From NCBI GenBank assembly GCA_963854835.1, contig OY978525.1, positions 5,351,501 to 5,415,500 of the forward strand: a stretch of DNA of 64,000 nt. Reading direction: 5' to 3'. Within the stretch, counting starts at the first letter, position 1; every line of letters starts with the position of its first letter. Below, one piece after another: positions 48,863 through 59,639 of the stretch. Under the pieces are notes generated by a model that searched no databases, was not told the DNA's origin, and saw only the letters and a program-made list of their open reading frames with translations. This stretch comes from Megamerina dolium. Taxonomy: Eukaryota; Arthropoda; Insecta; Diptera; Megamerinidae. The position numbers and the translations under genes are program-made.

Positions 48863-49303
48863 ATGAATACAATGACGATAAATAAAACATTCACAAACAC
48901 GGAACACACAGCTGATTTTGATAATATGAAAATATTTGATATAGAACTTACACACAACAAACGATACTCATTAGAAACATTGAGAATACTACAAGAGAAT
49001 ATTACAAAAGCGATGAACAAAAAGGAATACGAAGGCAACATTAAATTTGTTTTTTTTTTTTTTCTTTACGTAGGCTTTGGTAAAATTGTCCCTGAGGAAG
49101 ATGAAAGCAAAAAACGCAACGAAACGTTAAGCCAAATGATAGAATTAATTGATTTTTCATTCATCAAACTTCACCTTTGCGCTACAAAGATCGAATGGAA
49201 AAGCAAACTATTTCTGACAAAATATGACATTTCCATTTGTTTACGACTAGTTGGAATAGTTGGACTAGTTGGTAAGGTTATAATCATGTATTACTGTAAA
49301 TGA
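48863..49303 (+). CDS. Unidentified open reading frame, possible gene fragment
   Basis: From the ATG at 48863 the frame runs 146 codons to a stop at 49301-49303 and is open upstream to at least 48827. The encoded protein is charged and non-repetitive in its middle (YSLETLRILQENITKAMNKK; FGKIVPEEDESKKRNETLSQ then MIELIDFSF), unlike the Asn/Ile/Tyr-rich chance frames elsewhere. A poly-T run at about 49051-49064 encodes five consecutive Phe residues. Because TTTCTTTACGTAG at 49059-49071 resembles a splice acceptor, the second half could instead be a separate exon. The C-terminus is weakly hydrophobic (LVGIVGLVGKVIIMYY). I recognise no family. It may be chance, a host gene fragment, or part of an unlisted mobile element. 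Confidence 0.25.
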   Translation: MNTMTINKTFTNTEHTADFDNMKIFDIELTHNKRYSLETLRILQENITKAMNKKEYEGNIKFVFFFFLYVGFGKIVPEEDESKKRNETLSQMIELIDFSFIKLHLCATKIEWKSKLFLTKYDISICLRLVGIVGLVGKVIIMYYCK

Positions 49304-49560
49304 TATATTTATAAAATACGTCTACTCAGAGTTCTGACGAGATGAGAGGTTTATCAAAAGATAGAGCAATGTTTCACAGGAATGTTGAAGGCAACAGAAA
49401 ACGAAACAAAAATTATAAATATCATCTACATAAATCAGACTTGGAAATATAGGCGCAATACTACATTTCATAGAGGATGTTGGACTCAAAGAAATACTTT
49501 GAACCAAAATGAAGGAGGCACGATAGATCTTATAGGTCGCGGTGCTACATCCCCATTAAC

Positions 49561-49584
49561 AATAATAATAATAATAATAATAAT
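49561..49584. repeat. (AAT)n microsatellite
   Basis: Eight AAT units. It encodes poly-Ile in an otherwise unrecognised 131-codon frame (49382-49774) that I do not call as a gene. Confidence 0.95.
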
Positions 49585-49837
49585 CTACATAAAACCATAT
49601 CTAATTAAAAGCGTACAGAATGGTGCTGAACGCGATATATTATTCTCAAATAGGCTCCTGATCATGGGTGGATTGAAAAGATTTAGAAAAAAGGTTGATT
49701 TGGCGGTCTCAGATGTTTCTCTTGATGTTTTTCTAGGCATATCTTTTGGAGTTATCTCCAAAGTCAAGTACGTTTAAGATAGAACTGACTGATTGCAGAT
49801 GAAATCCTTGTTACATGGTCTTGATACAATGTGTGTA

Positions 49838-50310
49838 GGTCAGGTTATACTGGCTGATCCACAAAGAGTCGGTCACATAGAGACCCTCATGGCTCCGTAG
49901 TGATATCGGAATGACTATTCCTGCCTATATGATCTAGAGATCATTGAACATTTTGACTTTCGTCGTAAAATTCTATAGTTGTTTCTTGCTAAAGCCGCTG
50001 CTGCTGATCGATTGTTCAGACCTTGTGGCTCCTAATCACATTAGGTGGGTTTTGCTAAGCTTATCGTAATCGACACTGATTATTATCTATACACTCACTA
50101 AGATAATGTGTATAATATCCTTTAACAATCACTTTGGAAGTTTGGGAGGGAAAGATATACTTGCTCAAAGCTTAGTTGCTGGTTTTTCAGAAAACATTTT
50201 TGAGATGGCTGATCTGATTGCTAGGCAGTGAGCACATAAAATCTGCTAAGATGCCTAAAACACAACAAACCGACGATGCTACAACAACAACAACAACGTA
50301 CCATTAAATA
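49838..50310 (+). repeat. Dispersed GGTCAGGTTA-headed repeat (tentative)
   Basis: It begins GTAGGTCAGGTTATACTGGC and continues TGATCCACAAAGAGTCGGTC, ACATAGAGACCCTCATGGCT and CCGTAGTGATATCGG. It ends in ACAACAACAACAACAAC near 50280-50296. The head has the same layout as GGTTAGGTTATGTGACTGCC ... AAGACCAGAAAGGCCCATTG ... TGATACC at 57150-57222. No protein is encoded. Confidence 0.45.
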
Positions 50311-50504
50311 AGATTGCGGTAATAAACTTAGTACGGCTGGGGTACTTGGGTTATTGGCTATCTGCAGCTAACATAGTTGGTTCATACTTCATCGCCTGGA
50401 TACAAGATCAATAGAATTTAAAAGTATTGTATTAGCATTTAAACAAAAATATTTTGAAAGTGGCTCGTAGTGAGTCGTAGTTCGTGTTTGCAACTTTTAT
50501 ATTA

Positions 50505-50612
50505 AGAAGATTTTTCTTTCGAACGGTACCCACATGTCGGCAAACAATTGTCAATTCTTTCGCAGTAACAATTCACGATGTCACAAGAGTTCTGCCGTTC
50601 GTCAGCAGTTAA
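50505..50612 (+). mobile_element. tRNA-derived SINE fragment (copy 6)
   Basis: GATTTTTCTTTCGAACGGTA, CCCACATGTCGGCAAACAAT, CAATTCTTTCGCAGTAACAA and GTTCTGCCGTTCG are present. An internal segment (AAGCTTCTAAAAGAACTC) is missing, and the end is cut at the start of the mariner. Confidence 0.75.
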
Positions 50613-51530
50613 TACGAGGTTTGCCTCTTATATAGATTTTTTAAAGTATGAAAATGCATTTGCTTATCATCAAAAATTTGTTTTATTGTTTTTCAAAGTA
50701 TTCTCCATGAAGGTTTATACATTTTTATGCATGCGCTCAAACCAATTATCGAAGCACTTTTGTCACTCCGACTGAGTCAACCTGCAAAATATGGTTTTTG
50801 TTGGGTTTCGCTTGTCTTGGAAGAACCACACGGTCGATTGCTTCGGGCTCATACGCTTCTATCCATGATTCGTCATCTGTCACGATCTTACACATTTTTT
50901 CATCATTTCTTTGCACCAATTAACACGAACCTTTTTTTGAGCGATTGTTAAATTATGCGGGATCCCACGATAAGAAATCTTTCTGACAGCTAAGTGTTCA
51001 TGCAATATCGAATACACGGCGGTAGAACTAATGCCCAATGATGTCTCTATCTCATGGTATGTCACATGACGAACTTTCATTATCAGTTCATGCACAGCAT
51101 CGATGATTTCTGGCACAATGACCGATTTTGGATGACCTTTACGAAATTCGTCCTGAAGCGAACGGCGACCACGCTTGAATTCGTTAAACCAGTTGTAAAC
51201 TGTCTGGAGGGCTGGTGCTTCATTGCCAAATGCCACATGAAGACGATCGGAGGGCTGTTGTTGTCACGAGTTGAATCCATTTTTTGACCGAGATGAATTT
51301 TTCAAGTCACAGTAAACAAGACAAATAGCGCTTGTACATCAAAACGTTCTGAGTACGTTTATGCTTAAAAATCTTAAACTTTCTAATGGAAATGTCAGAT
51401 TTGACAAAAACGTATAATTTGGTTCCTTTTAATAATGTCCAATATCACAACGGGCCTTTGTGACCTATATGTGCGTGCTCACAGATTGCGACAGAGAGGG
51501 CGCCACCAATAATACCCAACCACATACTTT
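50613..51530 (-). pseudogene. mariner element with transposase deleted in both halves
   Basis: Minus-strand coding begins near 51280 (MDSTR, after GGTCAAAAAATG). It shifts frame to RLHVAFGNEAPALQTVYNWF, NEFKRGRRSLQDEFRKGHPK, VTYHEIETSLGISSTAVYSI and IPHNLTIAQKKVRVNWCKEM, the DNA-binding half of a mariner transposase. About 60 N-terminal residues are missing. After DESWIEAYEPEAIDR (about 50820-50875) the three-Asp core is deleted except for DESW, and a C-terminal scrap near 50690-50740 reads NLHGEYFEK. The left boundary after GTTAATA at 50613 cuts a SINE. The right boundary near 51530 is approximate because the terminal repeats are diverged. Confidence 0.85.
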
Positions 51531-53326
51531 CAAATCGAATCAAATATTGATTGTGTCGTTATTTGCATACATACAATTTAGTCGATTATATTAGAACAAA
51601 ATTTTATAAGTATCTATAATTATTTAGCAATATATGTTACACATGCGTGCAAATCTTTGAATATTCATAAAGGAATTTTTTAAGCAATATCTTGTCGGTA
51701 TTAGTAAGTATTTGCTAACAGCTACATGGCAACAGGTGTACATAATGGACATGAATTGAAAAAAAAATAATAAATTTCAGTATAATTTTTGATTTTGCCT
51801 ATGAAGGCTCGTCACCATCAAAGTCAAACGAATACTAGTACCAATTGAAATAGAATAAAAACAGGAAGAAATGAAAAAAAAAATTCACTTAAATGCAAAT
51901 TTGATAGCATAAAATCAAAATATTTACCTTTCCTATCTGGTATAGATGATGATGCTGTTGTTGCTACTTTTATTTGTGCGCCTGAAAGTATGCAAAGTAT
52001 AGTCATCAGCATCGTCATCAATGTTGTTATGTAAAATGTGCTTCATTTGTCTTTTGTATTTTTTTTTTCTAATTTTTTTTTTTTTCAAATGCGTTTGTTT
52101 GTACTCATTTTACCACAATTCAATTTGCCTTCGGTTATGTTGGTTGTTTGGTACAGTTCTTGATTTCTTTTTACGTGTTCTTCAATTTCTGTATTTTTTT
52201 TTATTTTTATTTATTACTTTTATTTTCATTCTATATTATTTTCTGCAATACTCTTATAAATTTGCTATCTATTTTGCTCTTATTTTGATATGCCATGTAA
52301 ACTTTATATAACGATTATTTGCTTAGTGCATCACCTATTGGCGGGTATGTTGATGATGTATGTTATATTCGAATACATGTATGTGTGCGTCGTTCGTGTA
52401 TTCCATAGAGCATCGTTTGTTTTTCACTTTCATGTTCATGTCGATTAAACAAAGTTATGTAAATATAAAAAAAAAAAAATTATGTAGTTACGCATTATGA
52501 GTATGCTTCTAAAAGTATGTGCCACACGCATTTTTATATTTGCTTCTACTTGTGCATATGAATGAATAATTTCTTTGATGAACATTTTTCGTGTATTGAA
52601 TTTGTTTTTGCAAACATCTTACGTACAACATTTGATGATAACATATTTTAGATTGTGTTCTATTAATGCTTGTGGTCTATTTGCTTAGATTATGATAAAT
52701 CTGATGAATGTTTTAATTTAATTGTGTTTATCTTTAGTATACCAACAAAAAAAAAATGTTTTCTTAATCAAAATATAAATATGCTTTATATAGATATGTA
52801 GATGAAAAAAAAAAAAAAATTTAATAAATTTTTGTTATGTATAATTAGAAGTTGAAGAAAATTTTTCTATTCAATGGTAGATTGGTAAAGTGGACTAATC
52901 TACTTTTAAATATGATTTGCAGGAGCAGCAGACTCCTACCACATATGGTGTATTATGTAATAATAATTGCACAAATACTAATTTCCGTCTCCAACGGACT
53001 AAAACGGAAGTAATTGCTTTGATAAGATTTCCATAACACTTTTGCATAGAAATTTAATAATTATTGTTCCAATATAGCTTCCACATGATCTATAGTTATA
53101 ATATTCACAACTTTATGGTAGCTTGAAAGGATAAGCCTCGATAAAACTTCTGGACAAAAGTCAATTTACTAATATTTAACACTCTAGCTTCCATAAGCCA
53201 CTTTCATTAAATTTTAAATCTCTGCGAAGCAAAAATGAGTGAGGTTAAATTGCTCTATAGACACTATAGACAGAGCTCTAAGTTCCAGTTGGGATGTGAG
53301 GCACTATTTACAATATATTTATATTT
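51531..53326. other. AT-rich noncoding sequence with T-rich tracts
   Basis: It has long T-runs near 52057-52085 and A-runs near 52468, 52749 and 52807. Apart from the small minus-strand candidate exon noted separately, nothing was recognised. Confidence 0.5.
51928..52018 (-). other. Candidate small coding exon with signal-peptide-like start
   Basis: On the minus strand ATG at 52018 opens MTMLMTILCILSGAQIKVAT, then TASSSIPDRK, followed by a good donor GTAAATA at 51927. The first 15 residues are hydrophobic, like a signal peptide. Alternatively TTTGCATACTTTCAG is an acceptor before 51981, giving a 54-bp in-frame internal exon (51928-51981). The evidence is only splice-like sequence and an open frame; no homology is recognised. 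If real it belongs to a gene antisense to CSN7. Confidence 0.2.
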
Positions 53327-53487
53327 AGCAATTGGCAATTCTTCCGACAGTAACAATTTGCCATGGAAACGCTTCTAAAAGAACTCTGTGACAAAGCTCA
53401 GAAAAAGTGATGTCGCAAGAGTTCTGTCGTTCGGAACCGGCTAAAATAAATAGGTCCCTTCTAATGCTGTCCAAAATTTAACACGTG
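53327..53487 (+). mobile_element. tRNA-derived SINE, truncated at both ends (copy 7)
   Basis: GCAATTGGCAATTCTTCCGA, CCATGGAAACGCTTCTAAAA, GTGATGTCGCAAGAGTTCTG, GGAACCGGCTAAAATAAATA and CTGTCCAAAATTTAACACG are present. It joins Tigger-type coding sequence without the usual tail. Confidence 0.85.
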
Positions 53488-54235
53488 ATTTACAACTTCA
53501 TGCCTTGCTTGTTATGGACAACGCTCCTTCTCATCCATCAGGCTTACAAGATGATCTCATTGAAGACCCTAATTTCATACAAATTTACTTTTTGCCACCT
53601 AACACCACGCCATTACTTCAGCTCTACACTAACGAACTTTTCCAGCGTAGCTTTGAAGTGACTGAAGGAAGCAATCTCACACAAAGAGTTTTGGAAAGAT
53701 CTTTTCCACATTGTTCCTTATCTCAAAATTATTGAAAATACATGGGAAGGTGTTACCAAGAGAACTCTCGAGATGTAAAGAAGACTATCAGACGAGGAGG
53801 TAATAGAGGAACAACAACCTAGTGGAATTTGGAAAATACTGAAAGAATTGGAGTCTGTGACATATACATTGAAATGCATCATCCCAATCCGTCAGTGGTT
53901 AAATCCCGCGACAGATTTATTCAATAATAATGCTGTGTCGATTTTTTTTAAAATGTTTTAAATGTTTAAAGTTTTTAAAAAAAAATGTTTTTCGTTTTTT
54001 CCGTTGCAGGGTGTATCACTTCGTCCTATATTCAGATGCCTAAAATGTTTTTAATATATATGTTGTAGAATTATCAATAAAAGTAGATATTGAAATAGTT
54101 TAGTAGTATCTAGGACGCGTTATTTTATTTTACATTAATTTATATGGGAATAATGGTTTTGCTTAACGAACGTTTCACATAACGAACAAGATTTTGGAAC
54201 GAATTGTGTTCGTTAACCGAGGGTCCCATGTATTT
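53488..54235 (+). pseudogene. Tigger/pogo-type transposase C-terminal part with 3' terminal repeat
   Basis: The frame at 53505 reads LVMDNAPSHPSGLQDDLIED and then IYFLPPNTTPLLQ. This is the second-Asp block of the DDE domain of pogo/Tigger elements (LxxDNAPxHP ... FLPPNTTxLLQPxDQGVI), but PMDQGVI is replaced by LYTN, so the last motif is damaged. A shifted frame continues FWKDLFHIVPYLKIIENTWE and WLNPATDLF to about 53920. The 3' end at about 54140-54235 carries TGGTTTTGCTTAACGAACG, TTCACATAACGAACAAG and GTTCGTTAACCGAGGGTCCC, typical of a Tigger terminal repeat. The 5' half is missing, cut at the SINE. Confidence 0.8.
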
Positions 54236-54499
54236 CGATATCCTCAGCACCACCTTTCCATCATACTGTTCCCGAGCCGATATTATGAATATATCCTATC
54301 ATGAAGTGGGCATTATAATTTCTGTTTTTTCTTTTATTAATTCTATAGAAATTAGTTAAAGAAACTGAAATTGTAAAGGAAATTTTTGTCGCATGTTATC
54401 AAGTCCGCTATTACAATTTTTTTCGTAACCCAAGATTATTGGCAGGTTTTCCAAATGATTAATATTTTGGCCAAACACGATTACAAACGCCCGGCTTGA

Positions 54500-54700
54500 C
54501 TGAGCCCTTGACTGAGCAACTTCCTATCAAAAAGGAAATCTTGAAGCGTAAATGGAGGTGGATTGGGCATACCTTACGAAAATCAGTTGACGACATTGCC
54601 AGACGAGCCATTTGTCAATATCTTAAAAAAGTCTGGTCTGCAACTCAGGAAGTTCTTCCATTGGAGAGATACTAGTTAAGTTCAAAGATTAGTTCCATTG
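54500..54700 (+). pseudogene. Non-LTR retrotransposon C-terminal fragment
   Basis: The frame from about 54514 reads EQLPIKKEILKRKWRWIGHT and then LRKSVDDIARRAI, the block just before WNPQG-RGRPRNTW in this LINE type. The latter block itself is replaced by QYLKKVWSATQEV. It ends at a stop near 54677. Confidence 0.8.
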
Positions 54701-56944
54701 ACTCCTTACCTTAAACAAATATGAAATGATAGATCAATGCTGAGGACATTAATTCGATTGAAAACATTATTCAAAAATTATGTAAATTTACATTTTATAA
54801 AATCTTAATTAAGTAAATCACTCAATATCACAAGTATTACCTTTATTGAAGTGTTTATTACCTGTGATTACTTTGTGTCTTTATTATGGGCTTTTAATAA
54901 GCATTTTCAATTAAAATTCATGTGAATTCCATTTATTACAACAATTTAGACAGCTTTCACTACATCTTTTCTCACTACAGTAAACTAAACATACTGTATG
55001 TGGAAGCAAGAGAGTCGACCAATAATGACGACCAAAAAATAATATTTTTGCCAGCAATTAGGGTGTTTCAACATTATTCATTCTTTCATTTTGAAAACGT
55101 TCATACATAAACACCATTGTAGTCAGTATTGAATTACAAAAAGGGAGAGCTACTGAAATTCTGTGTGGTTTGTATTTTGCTCTTTGCATTTTACTTGATT
55201 TGACTTCAAATTACACACAACTTTTCCCCTTCTATCTCATGAAACTCTTGTGTCAGATGCTTCAGTTTATTGACCCCCTTTTTTCTTTTTTGGTTACGTG
55301 CTTGCATTAAGGTAGAGGGGAACAAAATGAAGCAATACTCTGGATAATGTAGAGTACGACGTGATTTTACATTATATACCTTTTCCAACTTCGACCTGTA
55401 CCAGGATATGTTAGAAATTTGTTTGGGCTACAACATCAAGTAAATTAGCATCGTTTGCTACTACTTACGGAAGCAGTAAAATGAGGACGTATGTCCGTCC
55501 TTTCATCTACCAAATTTCATTATACCTGTTTTTACTTATTTATTTATTTATTTTTTTTTTTCTTTTGTTCCATAATACATCCTTATCCTTAGACGGTGGT
55601 CTCATTCCAATGCTCACTCAATATAGCTCAATGAGCACAGCCAGTGTCATAAATATTTTAGAGCCCACACAAGCATTTGTATTTTATATACATACAATGT
55701 GTCGGCCTTAAGCGCATCCCAACACCCTGGCTGTCATTCGTAACGCTTGTTCTGACAGCTTCAAGATTATGTTCTTCATTGTTTGTTGTTTTAAGCGTAA
55801 TTCATTCGTAAATTGTTGTGGACAATTTGAGAAATTAGTAAAATGAAAACAAATTTATTAAGATTGAGAGGCCGTTTAAGCTTTAGCACAATCAGTATGG
55901 CCACCCAAAAACCAATACCACAACAAAACCATATTATTACCTTTGATTTGTTTTTGGTTTTTTGTTTTTTTTTTTTGGTCTAATAGTTTACAATGATATT
56001 TACAAATGTGTAGCATCTTTGTGATCTGTGTTTATTTTAGCAAATTGTGTTTCTGTTGTCGACATTTGTCTTTATTTATTTATTTTATTTGCAATTTTTA
56101 TATTTTTGGTTAATTGGATGATTATGGAATTTTGTTCTGTGGTTTCGGAAAAGTTTACAGCCATTAATTTTGCAACTAATATGCTTTTTGCACCACAAAG
56201 AATTGTTGTAAAATAAACAATTATTGAAAAATACATAGAAAAATTCATGTGCTATGGAATAATCTATTTTCAATTGCATACACATTTCGTTTGATGGCTG
56301 ATGGTGGTGGTGATGGTTTCATTTGTGGTTCTGCCAAAAAATATTTGTTACAGTTTGTTTTGGATTTAACGCTAATAAATTTTAATGACATTTTTCCGCA
56401 ATTACGCCATAATTTCGGATATGAGAGATGAGTCGCTACGTGCTTTCGTGTCTGTTTATTTTCGAACTGTAGATTTATTGATTTAGCGCTTCATTCTACT
56501 AATTGAGTTTTTACAGATTTTTAGATCATATACATACATATATTTGTATATAAAATTTATTGCAATACATTTTAGGAGAATTTTGACACAAAATAATATG
56601 CTATTAATATGTAAATTGACAATAATTTCACACGATAATTGAAGTAATATTGAAAATGGAAATATTCTGTTTTCAATAATATTATTATTTTTTCTATATA
56701 GCAATTTCGCTCATTTTATTACTAATTTGCGTATTAATTGTTTGCAAAATTGGATATCCAATAGCCAATGCCATTTGAGTAAAGTTTAATTAAAATATTG
56801 TGATTTTTATATCTACATAGCTGAAGCACTCAAGAAATGAGTTGGGTAAACGAGTAATAAGTCTCTTTACAAAAATCCTAAAATAATATGTGATCCGAAA
56901 GAAAGAAAAGAATATATAGAGAGAATTCGAATAACAAGTTTTCT
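54701..56944. other. AT-rich noncoding sequence
   Basis: There is no supported exon. Frames at 55481-55708 and 56028-56213 are hydrophobic and T-rich, with Phe/Leu/Ile bias expected from T-rich DNA, and carry no motif. Confidence 0.45.
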
Positions 56945-57095
56945 ACGCAAAAACAGATGAAATTTTATCAGTGTTTGAAGTGCAAAAGGATCTGCTCTCC
57001 AAAAGATATGGTTGGCTAATATAAATAGGCCCTTTCAAATTCTATACAAAAATATGAACAGCAATACTGGAAGAGAAATTCTGCCGTTGTTATTT
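56945..57095 (+). mobile_element. Degenerate SINE body (copy 8)
   Basis: TTGGCTAATATAAATAGGCC, CTTTCAAATTCTATACAAAA and GCAATACTGGAAGAGAAATT align block by block with GGCTAAAATAAGTAGGTCCC, TTCTAATACTGTCCAAAATT and AGTAATGGAAGAGAAGCT of better copies. Confidence 0.55.
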
Positions 57096-57147
57096 GAGGC
57101 ATTAATAACAATGTATATTTTAGTTTTGAACTGAGTGGGAGTATAAA

Positions 57148-57432
57148 TAGGTTAGGTTATGTGACTGCCCTCTCTCTGAGAGGAAACACTAAGACCAGAA
57201 AGGCCCATTGTGATACCACCGAGCTTGTCTTGCAATACTGCTGTGTGTTTAATATTTGGATTGCATTAGAAGGTATCTACTTATATTAACCGGTTCCGAA
57301 AGGCAGAACCCTTGTGACATCACTTTAACTTAGTTTTGTCACAGAGCTTTTTTAAGAAGCATATTTGCAAATTGCTACTGCCGGAAAAATTGCCAATTCT
57401 TGCCGGCAGGTGGGTACTCTTCGAACGAAAAA
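57148..57432 (-). mobile_element. tRNA-derived SINE with alternative 3' tail (copy 9)
   Basis: The minus-strand body runs from TTCGAAGAGTACCCACCTGC through GAACCGGTTAATATAAGTAG to CAATACTG-complement. It then has the same alternative tail as copy 5 (CTCGGTGGTATCACAATGGG, CCTTTCTGGTCTTAGTGTTT), here ending at GGTTAGGTTATGTGACTGCC on the + strand. The tRNA head is absent because the mariner fragment begins at about 57433. Confidence 0.82.
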
Positions 57433-58295
57433 AGTTTGAGGATGAAGAATTGGATTCAACACGCAAAAACACTTGGAGTCAATCCATCAAACAATTTCCC
57501 ATCGCAATGCGAATGTTCCGAAAGGTACGAAATTGGATGCCGCATGAACTGAAGCCAAGAGACGTCGAACGCCGTTTTTACACGTGTGAACAACTGCTTC
57601 AACGGCAAAAAAGAAATGGGTCTTTTCATCGAATTGTGACTGGCGATGAAAAGTGGGTCCATTATGATAATCCAAAACGTCGGGCAACGTATGAGTACAC
57701 CAGCCATGCCTCATCATTAACGGCCAAGCTGAATATTCATGGCGAGAAGATCATACTGTGTATTTGGTGGGACCAGCTGGATGTGGTGTATTATGAGCTG
57801 TTAAATTCGGGTCAGACGATCACAGGGGACCTGTACCGACGATAATTGATGCGTTTGCGCCGAATATTGCGTGAAAAACGGCCGCATTATACTGATAGAC
57901 CCGACAAAGTTATTTTGCAACATGATAATGCTCGGCCACATGTTGTGGTGCCCGTTAAACCGTACTTAGAAACACTGAAATGGGAAGCCCTACCTGCCGC
58001 ATAGCCTAGATATTGCTCCTTCCGATTACCACTTGTTTCGCTCGATAACACACGGCCTGGAAGAACAGTGCTTCCATTCTTACGAAGAAGCCAAAAATGG
58101 CGTCGATTCATCGATTGCCTCAAATCATATTGACTGCTTCCGGCACGAAATCCCTATGCTGCCAGAAAGATGGTAAAAAGTAGTGGCTAGCTAGAAACAA
58201 TACTTTGAACGTTGAATGTATAACCAATTTTTCACAATAAAAATTCAATTTTCGAAAATAACCCGAACGAATTTATTTCTACTCCCAAGAAGAGC
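57433..58295 (+). pseudogene. mariner transposase, catalytic half retained, N-terminus deleted
   Basis: The frame to 57845 reads KKFEDEELDSTRKNT, a junction, then RNWMPHELKPRDVERRF, IVTGDEKWVHYDNPKRRATY (first catalytic Asp), IWWDQLDVVYYELLNSGQTI and a stop after LYRR. Beyond the stop, VILQHDNARPHVVVPVK gives the second Asp, and a shifted frame gives DIAPSDYHLFRSITHGLEEQ (third Asp) and PMLPERW. All three DD34D aspartates survive, in broken frames. Most of the DNA-binding region is missing. The 3' end near 58250-58295 reads AAATAACCCGAACGAATTTA, a mariner terminal type. The family is the one with WVPHELKPRDVERR, common in insects. The left edge abuts SINE sequence without a TA. Confidence 0.9.
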
Positions 58296-58599
58296 AGTTT
58301 CTAAGAAGTTTCCAAAAACTTTTTATATTGACACTGCATTGCCACTGCATTGAGGAACGTCATTTGGCATATATTTATAAGAAATCATAATACACTAGTG
58401 TTCCTTTGGTAACATCATATTACATTAAAACGGTAAAAACAGAAAAGACAAATGCCTTAAGAAAAAATGCATTTTTCAAACAAGTGTATGAACTTAGCTG
58501 AGAAGGTAAACACAGTGAGAGCACAAATAATTATAATGAAAGGGGAAAACAAATTTATTTTCATATTTTGTGTTTTAAAAAGAATTTGTTTTAGAATAG

Positions 58600-58745
58600 G
58601 ATTCAAGAATAGTTCATTGCAGTAGTTCAAAGATATCAAAATCATAAGAGTTTGGCCGTTGGGAAGCAACTAATATAAGTAGGTCACTTCATATTGTCTC
58701 AATTTAATATGCATAATAAAATTTATAGATGAGTCGTTCAGTCTC
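58600..58745 (+). mobile_element. Degenerate SINE body (copy 10)
   Basis: GGCCGTTGGGAAGCAACTAA, TATAAGTAGGTCACTTCATA and TTGTCTCAATTTAATATGCA match the second half of the SINE body with many changes. Confidence 0.5.
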
Positions 58746-59639
58746 CTTCGCAATTTTTTGTTTCCAATTTTTTTTTTTTTTTTTTTGGTGAACACACTTA
58801 AGAGAGTATATCAAGTAGGTAAAGTCTGGAGATAAGTAAGCTTGACCATCATTAACCTACTTAATTGACAGAAATTAATGGAATAACATGCTTCGAGGCT
58901 CTTATATTTACTAATCATTTTCGTGCCACATTCATATTCCGTGCAAATGAATTACATATGTAGAGATGTGTTTACAAAGTTCTACTTTCGCATCGTACTA
59001 AGTTACATACTCAAACGTACCTACGATACTCATATATGTATGTAGTTACATATGAAGTACATAAGTATATTTATATACCTACTCGTATGTTGCATATGTT
59101 TTTGTCGTTATTTATTTGTTTGTGCTTATTGTTGTTGCTTTAATGTACATTTAAATTGTATGCAAGAATATTTTTAGCATTTTTTTCCCACTCCAATTTT
59201 TATGTGTGGATATGTGCGTATATTTTTCGTCCTATCAGAATTTATTTATTGTGACTCAGTAAGCCTGCATATGTAAATAGCTACATATATACAGAGTCGG
59301 ATAGATAAATTGCAATATTTGTTGTTTTAGTTTTAAAACAACAAATCGTTTCGCCAAAACTGAAGAGTATATATTTTTGGCTATGCATTTTAGTAGGTCA
59401 ACAAGCTTATAATTCATACCCCTGAAATCATGTCCAGTCGGTTCTAGTGCGAATTGTTTGCTATTGAAATAATGTCAAAATACTCCAGCGGATAGTTTCA
59501 ATAGCTTTGAACAAATGTCATCGTATCCGCAGAAGTTTATTTTGAATTTGTTGGAGAAGTTCCCTCCAATCAATTCTATTGTATCGTAGTGATTGTCAGA
59601 AAAAGCTTGCAGCTTGCGCATAAATCACTAAATCTTTGT
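58746..59639. other. AT-rich noncoding sequence
   Basis: Poly-T occurs at about 58769-58786 and ACATATGTATG-type runs near 59030-59060. No exon or repeat family was recognised. Confidence 0.5.

Noticed and set aside
49382..49777. 131-codon frame as a gene
   Set aside because: It includes an (AAT)n poly-Ile tract, shows no motif, and the flanking amino-acid composition is unremarkable.
55481..55711. 76-codon hydrophobic frame as a membrane protein
   Set aside because: The hydrophobic run is encoded by poly-T-rich DNA and there is no supporting context. An exon starting at CCTTAG near 55591 could not be supported.
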